Source: Hydrangea macrophylla (lineage: Eukaryota > Streptophyta > Magnoliopsida > Cornales > Hydrangeaceae). Taken from it: a stretch of DNA of 64,000 nt. Each line of letters starts with the position of its first letter. Within the stretch, counting starts at the first letter, position 1. The DNA lies in NCBI GenBank assembly GCA_033977485.1, contig CM066984.1:33337501-33401500 (forward strand), read 5' to 3'. This document shows positions 53,731 through 64,000 of this stretch, piece by piece. Made by a program: the position numbers and the translations under genes. The notes beneath the pieces were generated by a model. It had not been told where the DNA came from and searched no databases. It worked only from the letters and a program-made list of their open reading frames with translations.

Positions 53731-54365
53731 AAGCTCCACAGAAAATCTCCCCCATTACTAAACCTACACATACATTCGACTACGTTTCATATAGAAACGC
53801 CCCCGAATGCATAACACACTAGGGTCAGTCACATGACTGGTATAAGTTAAGCAAAACAACAAGTCTTAGGGATCCAACTTGAACTCATATACTACAAACC
53901 ATACTACAACACTCTTGGGCCAAGACAGGTAGTTCCACACATATATCTGGACAATAGAGTATCCATATATGTGGTGGCAAGTAGTTTCTTGCCCGAAACC
54001 CAAAGCTACTATGAATTTCATACTTACCAATCGACTTATGATGAACCAAAGTTGTAAAATGTTAATGGGCCCACCAACCTGCAATATAAAAGTTAGTAAC
54101 CACAAAAATGTGCGAAACACCTTTTTATTAAAATGTCATCAAAATGGAAATCTTAGTCCTAAGCTACATATTAAAAATAATTGAAGTTAAACTAACAACA
54201 ATCAAAGAAGTAATTTATTTGAACGGGTAACTTTTCGGGAATTTATTTACAACCACACTCTTACTTTTATGAACGATTCATTATTCAATTTTCTAGGTTC
54301 ACCACTTTTCGGGAATTCATTATTTGAACGGGTAACTTTTCGGGAATTTATCTTCTTCTTTTTCT

Positions 54366-54371
<6 letters not shown>

Positions 54372-54404
<33 letters not shown>
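54372..54404. repeat. CT microsatellite in D
   Basis: About 16 CT units followed by CGTATG. Confidence 0.9.
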
Positions 54405-54407
<3 letters not shown>

Positions 54408-55395
54408 TGTTCTCTATTTTCTTTTTCCTGTTCTTTTTTTTTTCCTCTTCTAACCCTAGGGCACCTAGATATATATAGGTAGAAAGATATCAACACACCC
54501 ATGTATATTATTAACACACAAACACACAATACTAAAAATCTCATTTTTTATCTTATGGGCTCACCAAAAGCATCATATGGACCCAAAATGCAATACAAAG
54601 TACTAAAATGAGTAGCCCAATGGGTATCCATGACCCCGGTACTTAATCTAAATATTAATTACATTATTTAACATATTTACGGGCCTATAAATACTGCCAA
54701 AAAAATTAACATCACTCTTCAATAATTAATTTGGCCAATTTAAACTTCTACCACTCTAACCCCACCACTTAACTTTACAAACATTTATACAGTAATTAAT
54801 AACAATAAAAATATAATTATTCACAAATGAATAAATGACCATAAAAATATAAATGCACACAGCCAATTAATAACTCTTAAAAATTTAAGTTGCTTCCTTA
54901 ACATGTTTAAAAGTGAATATTTATACCCAAAAAAAAAAAATACGGGGTGTTACAAAAACCATTGGGAAGCAATTTTCAAGTAAGTTTTTGTAGATCGAAA
55001 CACTGCATGATACCTTATGTACATACAATTTCTATACAAAAAGGTTAAGATTACCTTATTCTTGATTTAATTGAATAAACTGTAGAGGTGTGGAATTTGT
55101 CTATAATTGTTTGGATTATGAATCAGGTCTCTAGTTATTTTCAGAACCTAATTCACCAATTATTAATCGCTTATAATATAGGTCAAATATATTTTTTCAA
55201 TAAACAACCATAAACAAAAGAAGTTTAATGTGGGTTTTAGTGATTAATCAAATGGATAATTAAGATATAAACAATGCTCTCTCTAACTTAGTTATAACGT
55301 CACCCGGTGTACAATAATATGAAACTCATAAATAAATAAAATTATTATTATTGAATTTGATAACAAGCAGTATTTGGATATATATATATATATAT

Positions 55396-55652
55396 ACAGT
55401 TGTTATCCTATGAGGACTCCCTCATTTTATAAAATGCACACCATTTACTCCTCTATCTATTAACATCTCTCTTTCCTATTTTTCCTCCCACCGATTTCAA
55501 AATTTTTTGAGTTGGAGGAATTTTTTGTTGAATTGAAGAAGGAATCCCATAGAAATAGGGGGTTAGATGGATTCATACAAACTTTTTATTGAGAAAGAAG
55601 TGAGGGGTGTGCATTTTATAAAATGAGGGAGTCCTCATAGGATAAAAACTGT
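55396..55652. mobile_element. Inverted-repeat MITE downstream of the chitinase-like gene
   Basis: Arms of about 46 bp (55396-55442 and 55606-55652) are near-identical inverted copies containing ATGAGGACTCCCTCATTTTA. Ends CAGTTGTTATCC and, in reverse, CAGTTTTTATCC are flanked by TA repeats, fitting a Stowaway-like element with TA target. It ends about 105 bp from the stop codon, so it may be within the 3' UTR. Confidence 0.75.
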
Positions 55653-55756
55653 ATATATATATATATATATGTATATATATACACACACGCACTCCTACCA
55701 GATACAATCAATCACAAAGTTGCATGTAGAGGCAAAAATCATATGCTCCTTACTAG

Positions 55757-56580
55757 CTAGTAGCTAGTAGTAGAGTTGAGCAAGAAATCTTGTGATTTTC
55801 TCTCATAGTAATAGTCATTGGCTGAAGAAGCCTCGGCAGAGAAGATCATAACTCCATTCACATCAAAACCATTTTCCTCCAAAAGCTTCAATGCATCAAA
55901 AAAAGCATCCCCTTGAATTCCTCTCCCATTCACTTCATAGCTAGGCAAAATCTTATTTTTATCAAACTGCTCTGTCCGATTCCTAAACGCTTCCAAATAC
56001 CCTTTCGGAGTCTTGACTCTGTCCGTGTAAAACTGATGATTGACATAGTCAATTAGATCTCCATATCCATTAAAAAGCGTTATATACGGTATAGCCGTGC
56101 TATAGAATGGCGCGATGGTCGCTACTGAAATGACGCTTTCGTTCTTCAAACGAGTGATGAGCTCACCGATGCAGAAAGCAAAGCTTTCGTTGTGTTTAGG
56201 GAAGTTTTCGTAGTCAATGTCTATACCATCAAGATGGTATGTGTCAATAATGGATTTGAGAGACGAGAAAGCATTTGATATCCAGAGTTGCGGGTTGGCC
56301 GGGGTGTACCAATGGAGGACTTTCGAGCCAATGCTCCAACCGGAGAGGCTGGCTAGGACTTTCACATTTGGGTGGCTAGACTTAAGTTGTGCCACTGACT
56401 TTGGGGTCAAGGTTGGTTCCCAGTATGGTGAGAATGTGCCATTTTGGGGATTACCTGAGGGATCTGAGTCTATGGCAAAGCCAAGTATGAAGTGAAAGTC
56501 TATGCCTTCTTTGATTGGGACTGGATCAAATGTTACTGGGACTCCTGTAGCTCCTATGTATTCCATCATCACTTTTCCAT
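55757..56580 (-). CDS. Chitinase-like gene exon 2
   Basis: 824 bp from the acceptor TTCTTTTCAG to the stop at 55757. It completes the Asp codon started in exon 1. Confidence 0.92.
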
Positions 56581-58365
56581 CTGAAAAGAATTGTGAACAT
56601 TACTTTTTGAGCATGCCAAATGAAGAGCACAATTGGATAATCTAAACTTGAAAAATAAAAAGATAAAATACATTTTGTACCCTCAAACTATTCTATGTCT
56701 ACTTTATTGGTCCCTAAACAATATTGTTTTTGCATTATGATTCTCAACTAACATATATTTTGTGGCACTTTTTACCTTTTGTCACTTTCATGATCCACCA
56801 TGAAAAGTGACAGAAAAAGCCATTGTTAATGGTATTTTAGTCCCCAAAAATGATTTTTTTTTTTTTGTCATTTTTTACGTTTGTAAATAACAAATGGGAA
56901 AAGTGTCATAAAATATTAGTCGATAAACCAAATATATAAAGAGTAATGCTAGATGCACAACAAAAATGCACAACTAAATGCACAACCAGCTTAAAATTGT
57001 TGGACATCGTGCTGAAAAAACTGTACACCCTTTTTTTTGTCTTTTTGTGTGTACAGACTTTTCAGCACGAAGTTCAACAATTTTAAACAGGTTGTGCATT
57101 TAATTGTGCATATTTTTTGTGCATCTAGCATTTCCCATATATAAATTGAACATATGCATACTATGTGTATATATGCATGGGGACATGTTTGACAAAAAAA
57201 AATGCATATGGGTACATGCTATGCTAATGCATGAGTGTAATAGGTAGTGTACCGTCTATCTTATTAAATACCCCACCAAATTTTTGTCAATAGCCATATA
57301 CACCATCTGTCTAATGTGTCCGTGGAGAAAGATTTGTAGTGCATTGAGCGGCACGTCTAATTAAAAGAGACTTGAATAATGAAATTATCTTAATACCCTA
57401 TTTGTAAATCCACTTGCTAGCCTCATTTTTATCAATAATGTTAGGGACATACTTATCCGCACTCAAAAAACATCCATACCCTGAGGTGGATTAATGATCT
57501 TCTCATTGGTCTACCTCAGAGTGACTCAAACATTACTCTATTTTAATAGGGTGACAATGAAAACTTTTAATATTCATTTAAGAATGTCACACAATACTCT
57601 TTTACTACATTCATAATTATATATGCTTGAAAGCCAAACAAATTATGCTTTGGCATGTAACTGAAATTAATTTATTATTTACAACAAGTCTGAAAAAAAA
57701 AAGAGCATAAAAAGGGGCAGGTGAACACATATATTTGTCATTATTTCAAAAGAGTAATTTAAGGAGATATTAGAGGTTTTTTTTTTTTTTAGAGAAAAGA
57801 AAAAAGAAACTTGCACACTACTCAAAATGACTTTGCTCATGAAACTGATTCAACCAATGATTAGCAGGATGAGTGAGAATTTTTTAAAGCCTTATAAATC
57901 TTCACCGCTACTTCAAAAGTTAGGCCTTTTTAGAGTAATATGTGAGATATACTTTGAGGCTCGAAATATATATATATATATATATTTTTTAATAATAAAA
58001 AAAAAAAAAAAAAAAAAAAACTAGGCTAATCAAAACAAAACAGTGATTTTTATGTCATGATTTTTATGTAATTCAGGAGGTGAAGATCACTTCTTTCATG
58101 GTGAATTCAAAGATGCAAAGGTTGTATCTCAAGAAAACATTAGAGAATGTCTAAATATTTATTAATTAGATAGGGATGATCACGGCAAATAAACAATATA
58201 CAATCACAGTTTTCAAGTCCTGAAAAATTTTCAAACATGGTCTATATAGAAGTTGTGGTATTCTTCAAAATGGCCTCTACATGCACCCTAATACTTACCA
58301 CAAAATTGAAGAAATATGAGCACAGCAGAGGTTAGATCAAGGAGAAAGAGATGAAGCTTAATCAT
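55757..58365 (-). CDS. GH18 chitinase-like protein (chitinase 2-like / RuBisCO-associated type)
   Basis: Two exons (58365-58299 and 56580-55757) joined by a GT-AG intron give 296 codons, close to the 280-300 of this family. Exon 1 encodes a hydrophobic leader (LHLFLLDLTSAVLIFLQFC), probably a signal peptide. Exon 2 is one GH18 barrel: MMEYIGATGVPVTFDPVPI, FILGFAIDSDPSGNPQNG, VKVLASLSGWSIGSKVL, then the catalytic motif LDGIDIDYEN (DxxDxDxE with the acid Glu present), YVNHQFYTDRV and VNGVMIFSAEASS. Chitinases of this family cut beta-1,4-linked N-acetylglucosamine polymers; plant relatives such as tulip bulb chitinase are active, while RuBisCO-associated proteins have lost activity. The intact motif favours an active enzyme; that is inferred. 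No stop or frameshift seen. Confidence 0.9.
56945..57132. mobile_element. Foldback MITE in the chitinase-like intron
   Basis: Left arm from AATGCTAGATGCACAA and right arm ending TTGTGCATCTAGCATT are inverted copies of about 85 bp with a short T-rich loop. Inside are GTGCTGAAAA and its complement. No coding capacity. Confidence 0.75.
57140..58295. other. Remaining chitinase-like intron
   Basis: AT-rich intron with TA and poly-A tracts at about 57968-58020. The 57827-58024 open frame runs into poly-lysine codons and is not a gene. Confidence 0.6.
58299..58365 (-). CDS. Chitinase-like gene exon 1 (signal peptide)
   Basis: 22 codons plus one base, from ATG 58365 to the donor GTAAGT. Too short for a routine open-frame scan. 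It was placed by the splice phase, the hydrophobic leader and the TATA box upstream. Confidence 0.75.
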
Positions 58366-58429
58366 CTTTGATTATAATAATGAGCACAGCCAACTAATAC
58401 TTGTTACCACTAAAAAGAGTTGATGTTCA

Positions 58430-58436
58430 TTATATA
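58430..58436 (-). promoter_or_regulatory. TATA box of the chitinase-like gene
   Basis: TATATAA on the - strand, about 65 bp upstream of the ATG, in a context (CACTATATAATG) typical of plant promoters. Confidence 0.65.
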
Positions 58437-58603
58437 GTGTTCATGATTGCCGGCCTAAAAGAGGTTATAATTTTTCAATTAAATTAGTCGTAAGAAACAA
58501 TGTTGCAAGAGTAATTAGGGAAGATAAATACAAGAACAATTGCTTGTTAGAGTTTTTATGTATGTCTCTTGGAAACTAGCCAGCTATGATTTGATGCTTT
58601 TTT

Positions 58604-59614
58604 TGTTGGATAAATATGTGTTTTGGCCATGTTTAAGGGCTAATAAAAGTGGGACCCACTTAGAGTTTAAGTGGGGTCCTTGTGGATTTGTGTTCTCCTC
58701 CATGAGAAGATGAAGTTTGGATATTCACATGTCCAAAACTATTGATGGGTGAATGAGAAATTAATGATTAAAGGTTGTCCCATACAAGGAGCTGTTGAAA
58801 TGAAACAGGTTCACAATTTGCCTTGTCCCACATAGGAAAACTAGAAGTAGGCTTTAGTGTATTTATAAGGCTACTTCATGTTTTGGGTTTGGGCCACAAG
58901 GGGTACCCAGTTTTGTGGAAGGGGGAGGACCTAAGGCCCTTTGGGTTTACTCCGCACGCGCGCGTGCCGCCGCCGTCCGACCATCCGGGCCGGGTCGTGG
59001 GTGTGGGTGCGGCCCGCATAGAATATTTCTTTTTAAACCCCTCAAATTTTTGGTATTATAATTTTGTATTGAGAGACCCTTGTAATTTCTGCACATGTTT
59101 AACATTGCAGAAACCTTTGGGATTTCTGGAACAGTTACAGAACTCTAAGAGGTTGTTGTTACAACCTTTGGAATTTCTGAACAGATATGGAATAATCCAC
59201 AGATATATTCCAACTCTCCTTCAGTCTATAGACACACCTCCCTACATAGTTTTACACTCTGTTCTTCAAAGAGTTCCCCTTCCAATTCCAGTTTCAGAGA
59301 GAGAGTCACAGAACATAGTTGGTTCGCAGCAGTTGTATATTGTGCAAGTACTACTGCTAGAAGCTGCTGTATCCTGGGAGACAGACGCCGACGTTTTCCT
59401 CAAGCACATCTGATGAGGCGGCGAATTTGTTTTAAGGAAACTGTGAAAATTCACAGGCCTCGGTTTGATCTTATTTTTGTTATAGTTTTCCTGTTATTGC
59501 TTTCTGTTTACATATTGTAATTATGTTTCTGTTCAAGTTCTATTTTCCAGTTTGTAATCAAGAATCTGTTTCTGTTTTTTTTTTTTCAATTGTATCAATG
59601 AAATATTTCCAACA
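58604..59614 (+). repeat. 5' LTR of copia-2
   Basis: Starts TGTTGGATAAATATG, ends ATTTCCAACA; TGTTGGA and TCCAACA are inverted ends. Possible TATA sequence TATTTATAAGG near 58860. No standard TGGTATCAGAGC primer site follows. Confidence 0.75.
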
Positions 59615-59924
59615 ATCTTAAAACAGATTATATATATTTTACAAAACAAAAACAGATTCGGATTTGGAAAAACAAAATTATTTTTTGAAAACAGTTTTAC
59701 AAAAAACTGCTACTATAATCCTCATTTTCTGGCCAAACGGTACAGAATCAAGAAAAATTGCATTAAACAAAAAGTGTGCAGAATCGCGTTTTGCTTGGGA
59801 CTATGCAAGCAGAATCTGAAAATTCATTCGTTTTCTAACAATTATTTGGGAAAAGAAATTCTGCTGCTGTTAAAGTTAAAAGGAAAATATTAGATTTAAT
59901 TTCTTTTCTCCTGTGATAATTTCA

Positions 59925-60700
59925 GAAATGGAAAATGAGACCATGAACTCTGTGGCGACCGATGGTGCTACCAACACCGTGGTGATTGGTTCGATCATTG
60001 TTAAGGTTCCCTCAATCCAAATGGTTCCTGTGAACTACAGGGAGAAACCCGATAAATCTATTGAAAATGAACAAGAACAAGAGGTTGTGCTAGCAATTGA
60101 TGCTTTGAAGCACTCGGACTTTTTGTGCCGAAACTATGTCTTGAATGACTTAGACGATACACTCTATAATATGTATAGGGTCAAGACCACTGCTAAGGAA
60201 CTGTGGGAGTCCTTAGACATGGTGGACTCAAAGACTGTGATCAGCCAAGTCCAAGAGGCAAATGCGACGGAGTTAGATTATATCTCAAGGGATGTCTCTG
60301 ACATTAATCTGTCTACTGTGGTCTCTGAAGTGAACTTGGTGGATTCAAACCCAAGGGAGTGGTGGATAGACACTGGTGCTACTCGCCACATATGCTCCGA
60401 CAAAGCTATGTTCACTTCCTTCGAACCAATTACTAATGGTGAGAAGATGTATATGGGAAATTCTGCCTCGTCAGATGTTGAAGGGCAAGGGAAAAAAATT
60501 CTCAAAATGACTTCAGGAAAGGAGCTAACTCTCAACAATGTCCTTTATGTACCTAAAATTCGCAAGAATTTGGTATCCGGATCTCTCCTAAGCAAGCATG
60601 GCTTCCGAATGGTCTTTGAGTCAGACAAGGTGGTGTTGACCAAAGCGGGAATGTATGTGGGGAAGGGTATATGTGTAATGGGATGTTCAAACTTAATGTA
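59925..60700 (+). pseudogene. copia-2 gag remnant fused to protease
   Basis: Gag pieces (IDALKHSDFLCRNYVLND, TAKELWESLD, then MVDSKTVISQVQE) are normally separated by further gag sequence and followed by a zinc knuckle; here both are absent. The frame runs straight to the protease motif WWIDTGATRHICS and to LTLNNVLYVPKIRKNLVSG. A one-base loss near 60668 shifts the frame. The fusion is in frame, so the loss in gag did not itself cause a stop. Confidence 0.82.
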
Positions 60701-61952
60701 GCAACTGTATTCCCAAAAGTTAATAAAATAAGTACCTCTTCTGTTTACTTGCTTGAGTCTTCCAATTTGTGGCATGGTAGACTAGGACATGTTAATTTTA
60801 ATTCTTTGCAAAGATTAATTAAATTAGACCACATACCAAACTTTCATATTGATGCAAGTTATAAATGTGAAACTTGTGTTGAAGCAAAGTTAACAAAGAC
60901 TTCATTTCAATAAATTGAAAGAAGCACTGAACCTCTGGAATTAATCCACACTGATGTATGTGATTTAAAGATGGTTCAATCTAGAGGTGGCAATAAGTAT
61001 TTTACTACTTTTGTTGATGATTGCACTAAATACTGTTATGTGTATTTGTTAAAAAGTAAGGATGAAGCTTTGGATAAGTTCATTCTATACAATACAGAGG
61101 TTGAGAATCAACTAAGTAAAAAGATTAAGGTGTTAAGAAGTGATAGGGGTGGTGAATATGTAGCACCAGATGGTCAGTTTTGTGCACAAAATGGAATTAT
61201 TCATCAAACCACCGCACCTTATTCGCCTCCATCAAATGGAGTTGCTGAAAGGAAAAATCGTACCTTAAAAGAAATGATGAATGCTATGTTAATAAGTTCT
61301 GGATTGCCACAGAACCTGTGGGGGGAGGCAATTCTCTCCGCAAATTATATTTTAAATAAGGTACCTCGAAAGAAAGTTGATCAAACCCCGTATGAACAAT
61401 GGAATGGTCGAAAACCTTCCTACAAGTTCTTACGAATGTAGGGGTGTCTTGCAAAAGTTCTTGTACCTACTCCTGAGAAAGAAAGGACAGGTCCAAAAAC
61501 TATTGATTGTTTATTTATTGGCTATGCACATAATAGTAGTGCGTATCGGTTTCTTGTACATAAATCTGAAAACCGAGATATACACAAGAACACGATCATG
61601 GAGTCTAGAAATGCGTCTTTCTTTAATTGAGAATATATTTCCTTGTAAAGAGGAATATAGTTCTAAAAAACGCACATTTGAGACTGTTGGGAAAACTAGT
61701 AAAACCCAAGAAGAAAATGTTGATATTGAGCCTAGATGTAGGAAACGAGCTAGAACCTCAAAATCTTTTGGTCCAGACTTTCTAACTTATGTTATAGAAA
61801 GTGAGCCTCAAAGCTATAATGAAGCTATTAGATCACCAGATGGTCCATTGTGGAAAGAAGCAATCAAGAGTGAAATTGATTCTATCCTACAAAACTATAC
61901 TTGGGAACTGGTAGATCTTCCTCCTGGTTGTAACCTGTTGGGCTACAAATGA
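60701..61952 (+). pseudogene. copia-2 integrase
   Basis: Zinc domain LWHGRLGHVNFNSL and CETCVEAK, then LIHTDVCDLK, FTTFVDDCTKYCYVYLLKSK, RSDRGGEYVAP and NGVAERKNRTLKEM (the DDE acids are visible). Stops at 60911 and 61439 and frame problems near 61560-61630 break it. Confidence 0.88.
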
Positions 61953-62981
61953 ATTTTAAAAAAGAAAATGAAGACAGATGGTACTATTGATAAGTATAAA
62001 GCAAGGCTTGTCATCAAAGGGTATAGACAAAAGGATGGTCTAGACTACTTTGATACGTATTCTCCTGTTACGAGAATAACATCCATTCGTATTATTATTG
62101 CAATCGCAGCGTTGCGAGATCTAGAAATACATCAAATGGATGTTAAGACTGCCTTCCTTAATGGAGATTTGAATGAAGAAATCTACATGGAACAACCTAA
62201 AGGATTTTCTGCTCCAGGGTAAGAAAATAAAGTGTGTAAGCTTGTTAAATCATTGTATGGTTTAAAGCAAGCTCCAAAACAATGGCATGAAAAATTTGAC
62301 AAAGCTATACTCTCTAGTGGATTTAAAATCAATGAGTGTGATAAATGTGTTTATGTCAAAGACACAATTGAAGGCTATGTCATCTTATGTCTTTATGTTG
62401 ATGACATGCTCATAGTGGGTAGTAATGATAAGATCATTAAATCTACTACGAAAATGTTGAATTCTAAATTTGACATGAAAGATATGAGACTTGCTGATGT
62501 TATATTGGGCATCAAGATCTCTAGAAATACTAATGGACTTGTTCTTTCACAGTTACATTATGTAGACAAGATTCTAGAGAAGTTCAACAAGTCTGATACT
62601 ATTATAACCAGGACGCCTATAGACTTAAGTCTACACCTATCTAAGAATACTGGTGAGAGTGTTTCTCAACTAGAATATTCTCGAGTGATAGGAAGTTTGA
62701 TGTACTTAATGAGTTGTACAAGGCCTGACATTGCTTATTCTGTTAGTAGACTAAGTAGATATACTAGTAATCCTAGTGCTGAACACTGGAAAGGGATAGT
62801 AAGGGTACTGCGGTACTTACAATATACACGTGATCAGGGACTGCACTACATGAGATATCCAGCTGTATTGGAAGGATATAGTGATGCAAACTGGATATCC
62901 GATATGAAAGATTCAAAATCTACAAGTGGATATGTTTTCACACTTGGTGGTGCAGCTGTATCATGGAAATCTTCAAAATAA
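61953..62981 (+). pseudogene. copia-2 reverse transcriptase and RNase H start
   Basis: [59 protein letters not shown], then [20 protein letters not shown] of RNase H. Stops at 61949 (a TGA where TGG is expected before ILKKK), 62220 and 62979. Confidence 0.88.
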
Positions 62982-63377
62982 ACTTGTATTGCTAGATCGA
63001 CAATGGAATCTGAATTCATTGCGCTAGACAAGGCAGCTGAAGAGGCTGAATGGCTTTGCCATTTTGTAGAAGATATTCCTAGATGGTCAAAATCTGTGCC
63101 AGCTATTTGCATACACTGCGATAGCCAATCTGCTATTGGAAGGGCACAAAGTAATATGTATAATGGTAAGTCTAGACACATTCGTCGTAGACACAATACC
63201 ATTAAACAACTACTCTCAAGTGGGATTGTCACAATTGACTATGTAAAGTCAAAGGACAATATTGCGGATCCGCTAACCAAAGGGTTAAATCGAGAGTTAG
63301 TTAATAAATCATCTAGAGGAATGGGACTAAAGCCTATGATGTTACAAGGGAATGGAATGGAAACCCAACCTAGTTGA
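62982..63377 (+). pseudogene. copia-2 RNase H end
   Basis: STMESEFIALDKAAEEAEWL, CDSQSAIGRAQS, KSRHIRRRHNTIKQL and KDNIADPLTKGL, the usual end of copia RNase H. Confidence 0.88.
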
Positions 63378-63907
63378 CTGGAGATCCTAAGATCTAGGTT
63401 CAAAGGGACAACCTAATTTCGTGTACCTTAAGAGAATCACTGAGAAGAAATGTTCTTCTGCCCATTTCTATGATTCAACAGTGATACCTGCATGGTGTGA
63501 GGGTAAGCTTAGCTTTTAATGACTATGTGCGTTGGTATAACCAAGTGGAGTATAGCAGGATACTTTAAATAGTCACCTATGTGAATGTGAAGTGAGGCCG
63601 CTTCTAAAAGAATTTGAGAAAGGCGAAATTCTTTGATAAACATTCACTGAACCAGGCGAGTGTTCAAGGCCAAAATGAACACAAGTGTAAGAACTAAACT
63701 ATGTTTGGAAAGCTCCTGTGTGATGTCTGTCGGTTGTTTACACTAATGGCAATCGTTCACTAGTCAGCCAGTAATCTGATAGATTGTCACAAGGGAAGGT
63801 TCAAAGACAAAAGCTACCTATCCTTTGCAGGAGTGATCCGTTGTGCTCTCTCTCTTGTCGAGTCACTGTCTCACATCGTTTCGGTTAATTTCATTCATGT
63901 GGGGGAT
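63378..63907 (+). other. copia-2 3' untranslated region and purine tract
   Basis: Non-coding. The purine tract GTGGGGGAT (63899-63907) abuts the 3' LTR. Confidence 0.75.
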
Positions 63908-64000
63908 TGTTGGATAAATATGTGTTTTGGCCATGTTTAAGGGCTAATAAAAGTGGGACCCACTTAGAGTTTAAGTGAGGTCCTTGTGGATTTGTGTTCT
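63908..64000 (+). repeat. 3' LTR of copia-2 (first 93 bp)
   Basis: TGTTGGATAAATATGTGTTT onward, one difference from the start of the 5' LTR (GTGAGG against GTGGGG). Cut by the window edge. Confidence 0.9.

Larger units (their letters stand above)
48442..54954 (-). mobile_element. Solo LTR D, split by element C
   Basis: Starts TGTCACACCCCGAATTTTGG and ends ATACGGGGTGTTACA, with the duplication AAAAC at 48437-48441 and 54955-54959. Without C, about 1.47 kb remain (48442-48689 and 53731-54954), with no coding region. Ends of this kind belong to LTRs read on the - strand, as in element E. One LTR between target duplications indicates a solo LTR. DNA may have been lost where C ends. Confidence 0.65.
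58604..64000 (+). mobile_element. Ty1/copia element (copia-2), runs off the right edge
   Basis: 5' LTR, damaged gag-pol in copia order, purine tract and the first 93 bp of the 3' LTR, which match the 5' LTR except one base. The high match implies recent insertion, yet pol has many stops and gag has a large deletion, so it probably moved with help from a relative. It starts about 240 bp upstream of the chitinase-like start codon, on the opposite strand, so the two promoters face away from each other. The IN/RT motifs suggest a Tork-like lineage, tentatively. Confidence 0.9.

Noticed and set aside
58823..59413. 196-codon open frame within the copia-2 LTR
   Set aside because: It lies entirely inside the LTR, overlaps the likely promoter and leader, has no recognisable domain and is Leu/Pro-rich in a way that fits chance.

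Overview
The window is plant nuclear DNA, most likely from a eudicot with a repeat-rich genome. It holds two apparently intact, intron-containing host genes: a YUCCA-type flavin monooxygenase on the + strand and a GH18 chitinase-like gene on the - strand. Nearly everything else is transposable elements, many nested inside one another. The elements are typical of plants: Ty1/copia, the Tat clade and a Tekay/Del-like clade of Ty3/gypsy, CACTA, hAT-like elements and small foldback elements. No bacterial, organellar, rRNA, tRNA or CRISPR feature was seen. The species cannot be named from the sequence alone.

Layout. 1-5050: a decayed CACTA (En/Spm) region with a TNP2-like transposase pseudogene on the - strand and a 1.49-kb direct repeat (507-1994 and 3473-4976) that carries two copies of an unidentified terminal exon. 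5050-7094: AT-rich intergenic DNA with hAT-like termini and a small inverted-repeat element. 7095-17410: the YUCCA gene, four exons and 396 codons. Its intron 1 holds a broken copy of part of exon 1. Its intron 2 holds a young 5.1-kb copia element (11143-16243, TSD CTAAA), itself inserted in a hAT-like element. 17411-19965: tandem and inverted repeats with a near-perfect 78-bp-arm foldback element.

19966-48051: a 28-kb Tat-clade composite bounded by matching LTRs and the TSD AACAA (element A). Its polyprotein region is split by element E (22979-35516, Ty3/gypsy, - strand, 3.1-kb LTRs). One LTR of E is split in turn by solo LTR F (30518-33313, TSD GGTGC). Further on, element A carries the 5' LTR and gag-pol of a second Tat element, B (37681-43877), which has no 3' LTR of its own. 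The 3' part carries an antisense gene with three GT-AG introns and its own TATA box. 48442-54954: solo LTR D (TSD AAAAC), containing a third, 3'-truncated Tat element, C (48690-53730).

54955-58600: the chitinase-like gene, with one foldback element in its intron and another downstream. 58604 to the window end: a second copia element with an internally deleted gag, a stop-ridden pol and the first bases of its 3' LTR.

How the parts relate. The YUCCA gene makes auxin from indole-3-pyruvate, and the GH18 gene encodes a secreted or vacuolar chitinase-like protein; nothing links the two. Every retroelement coding region is broken, so any movement would depend on enzymes supplied from elsewhere. 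The parts most worth a second look are the intron-bearing antisense gene, the A/B chimera, the unidentified acidic reading frame in E, the ordered repeat array in E's LTRs, the hairpin cluster in F and the exon duplication inside the YUCCA intron.
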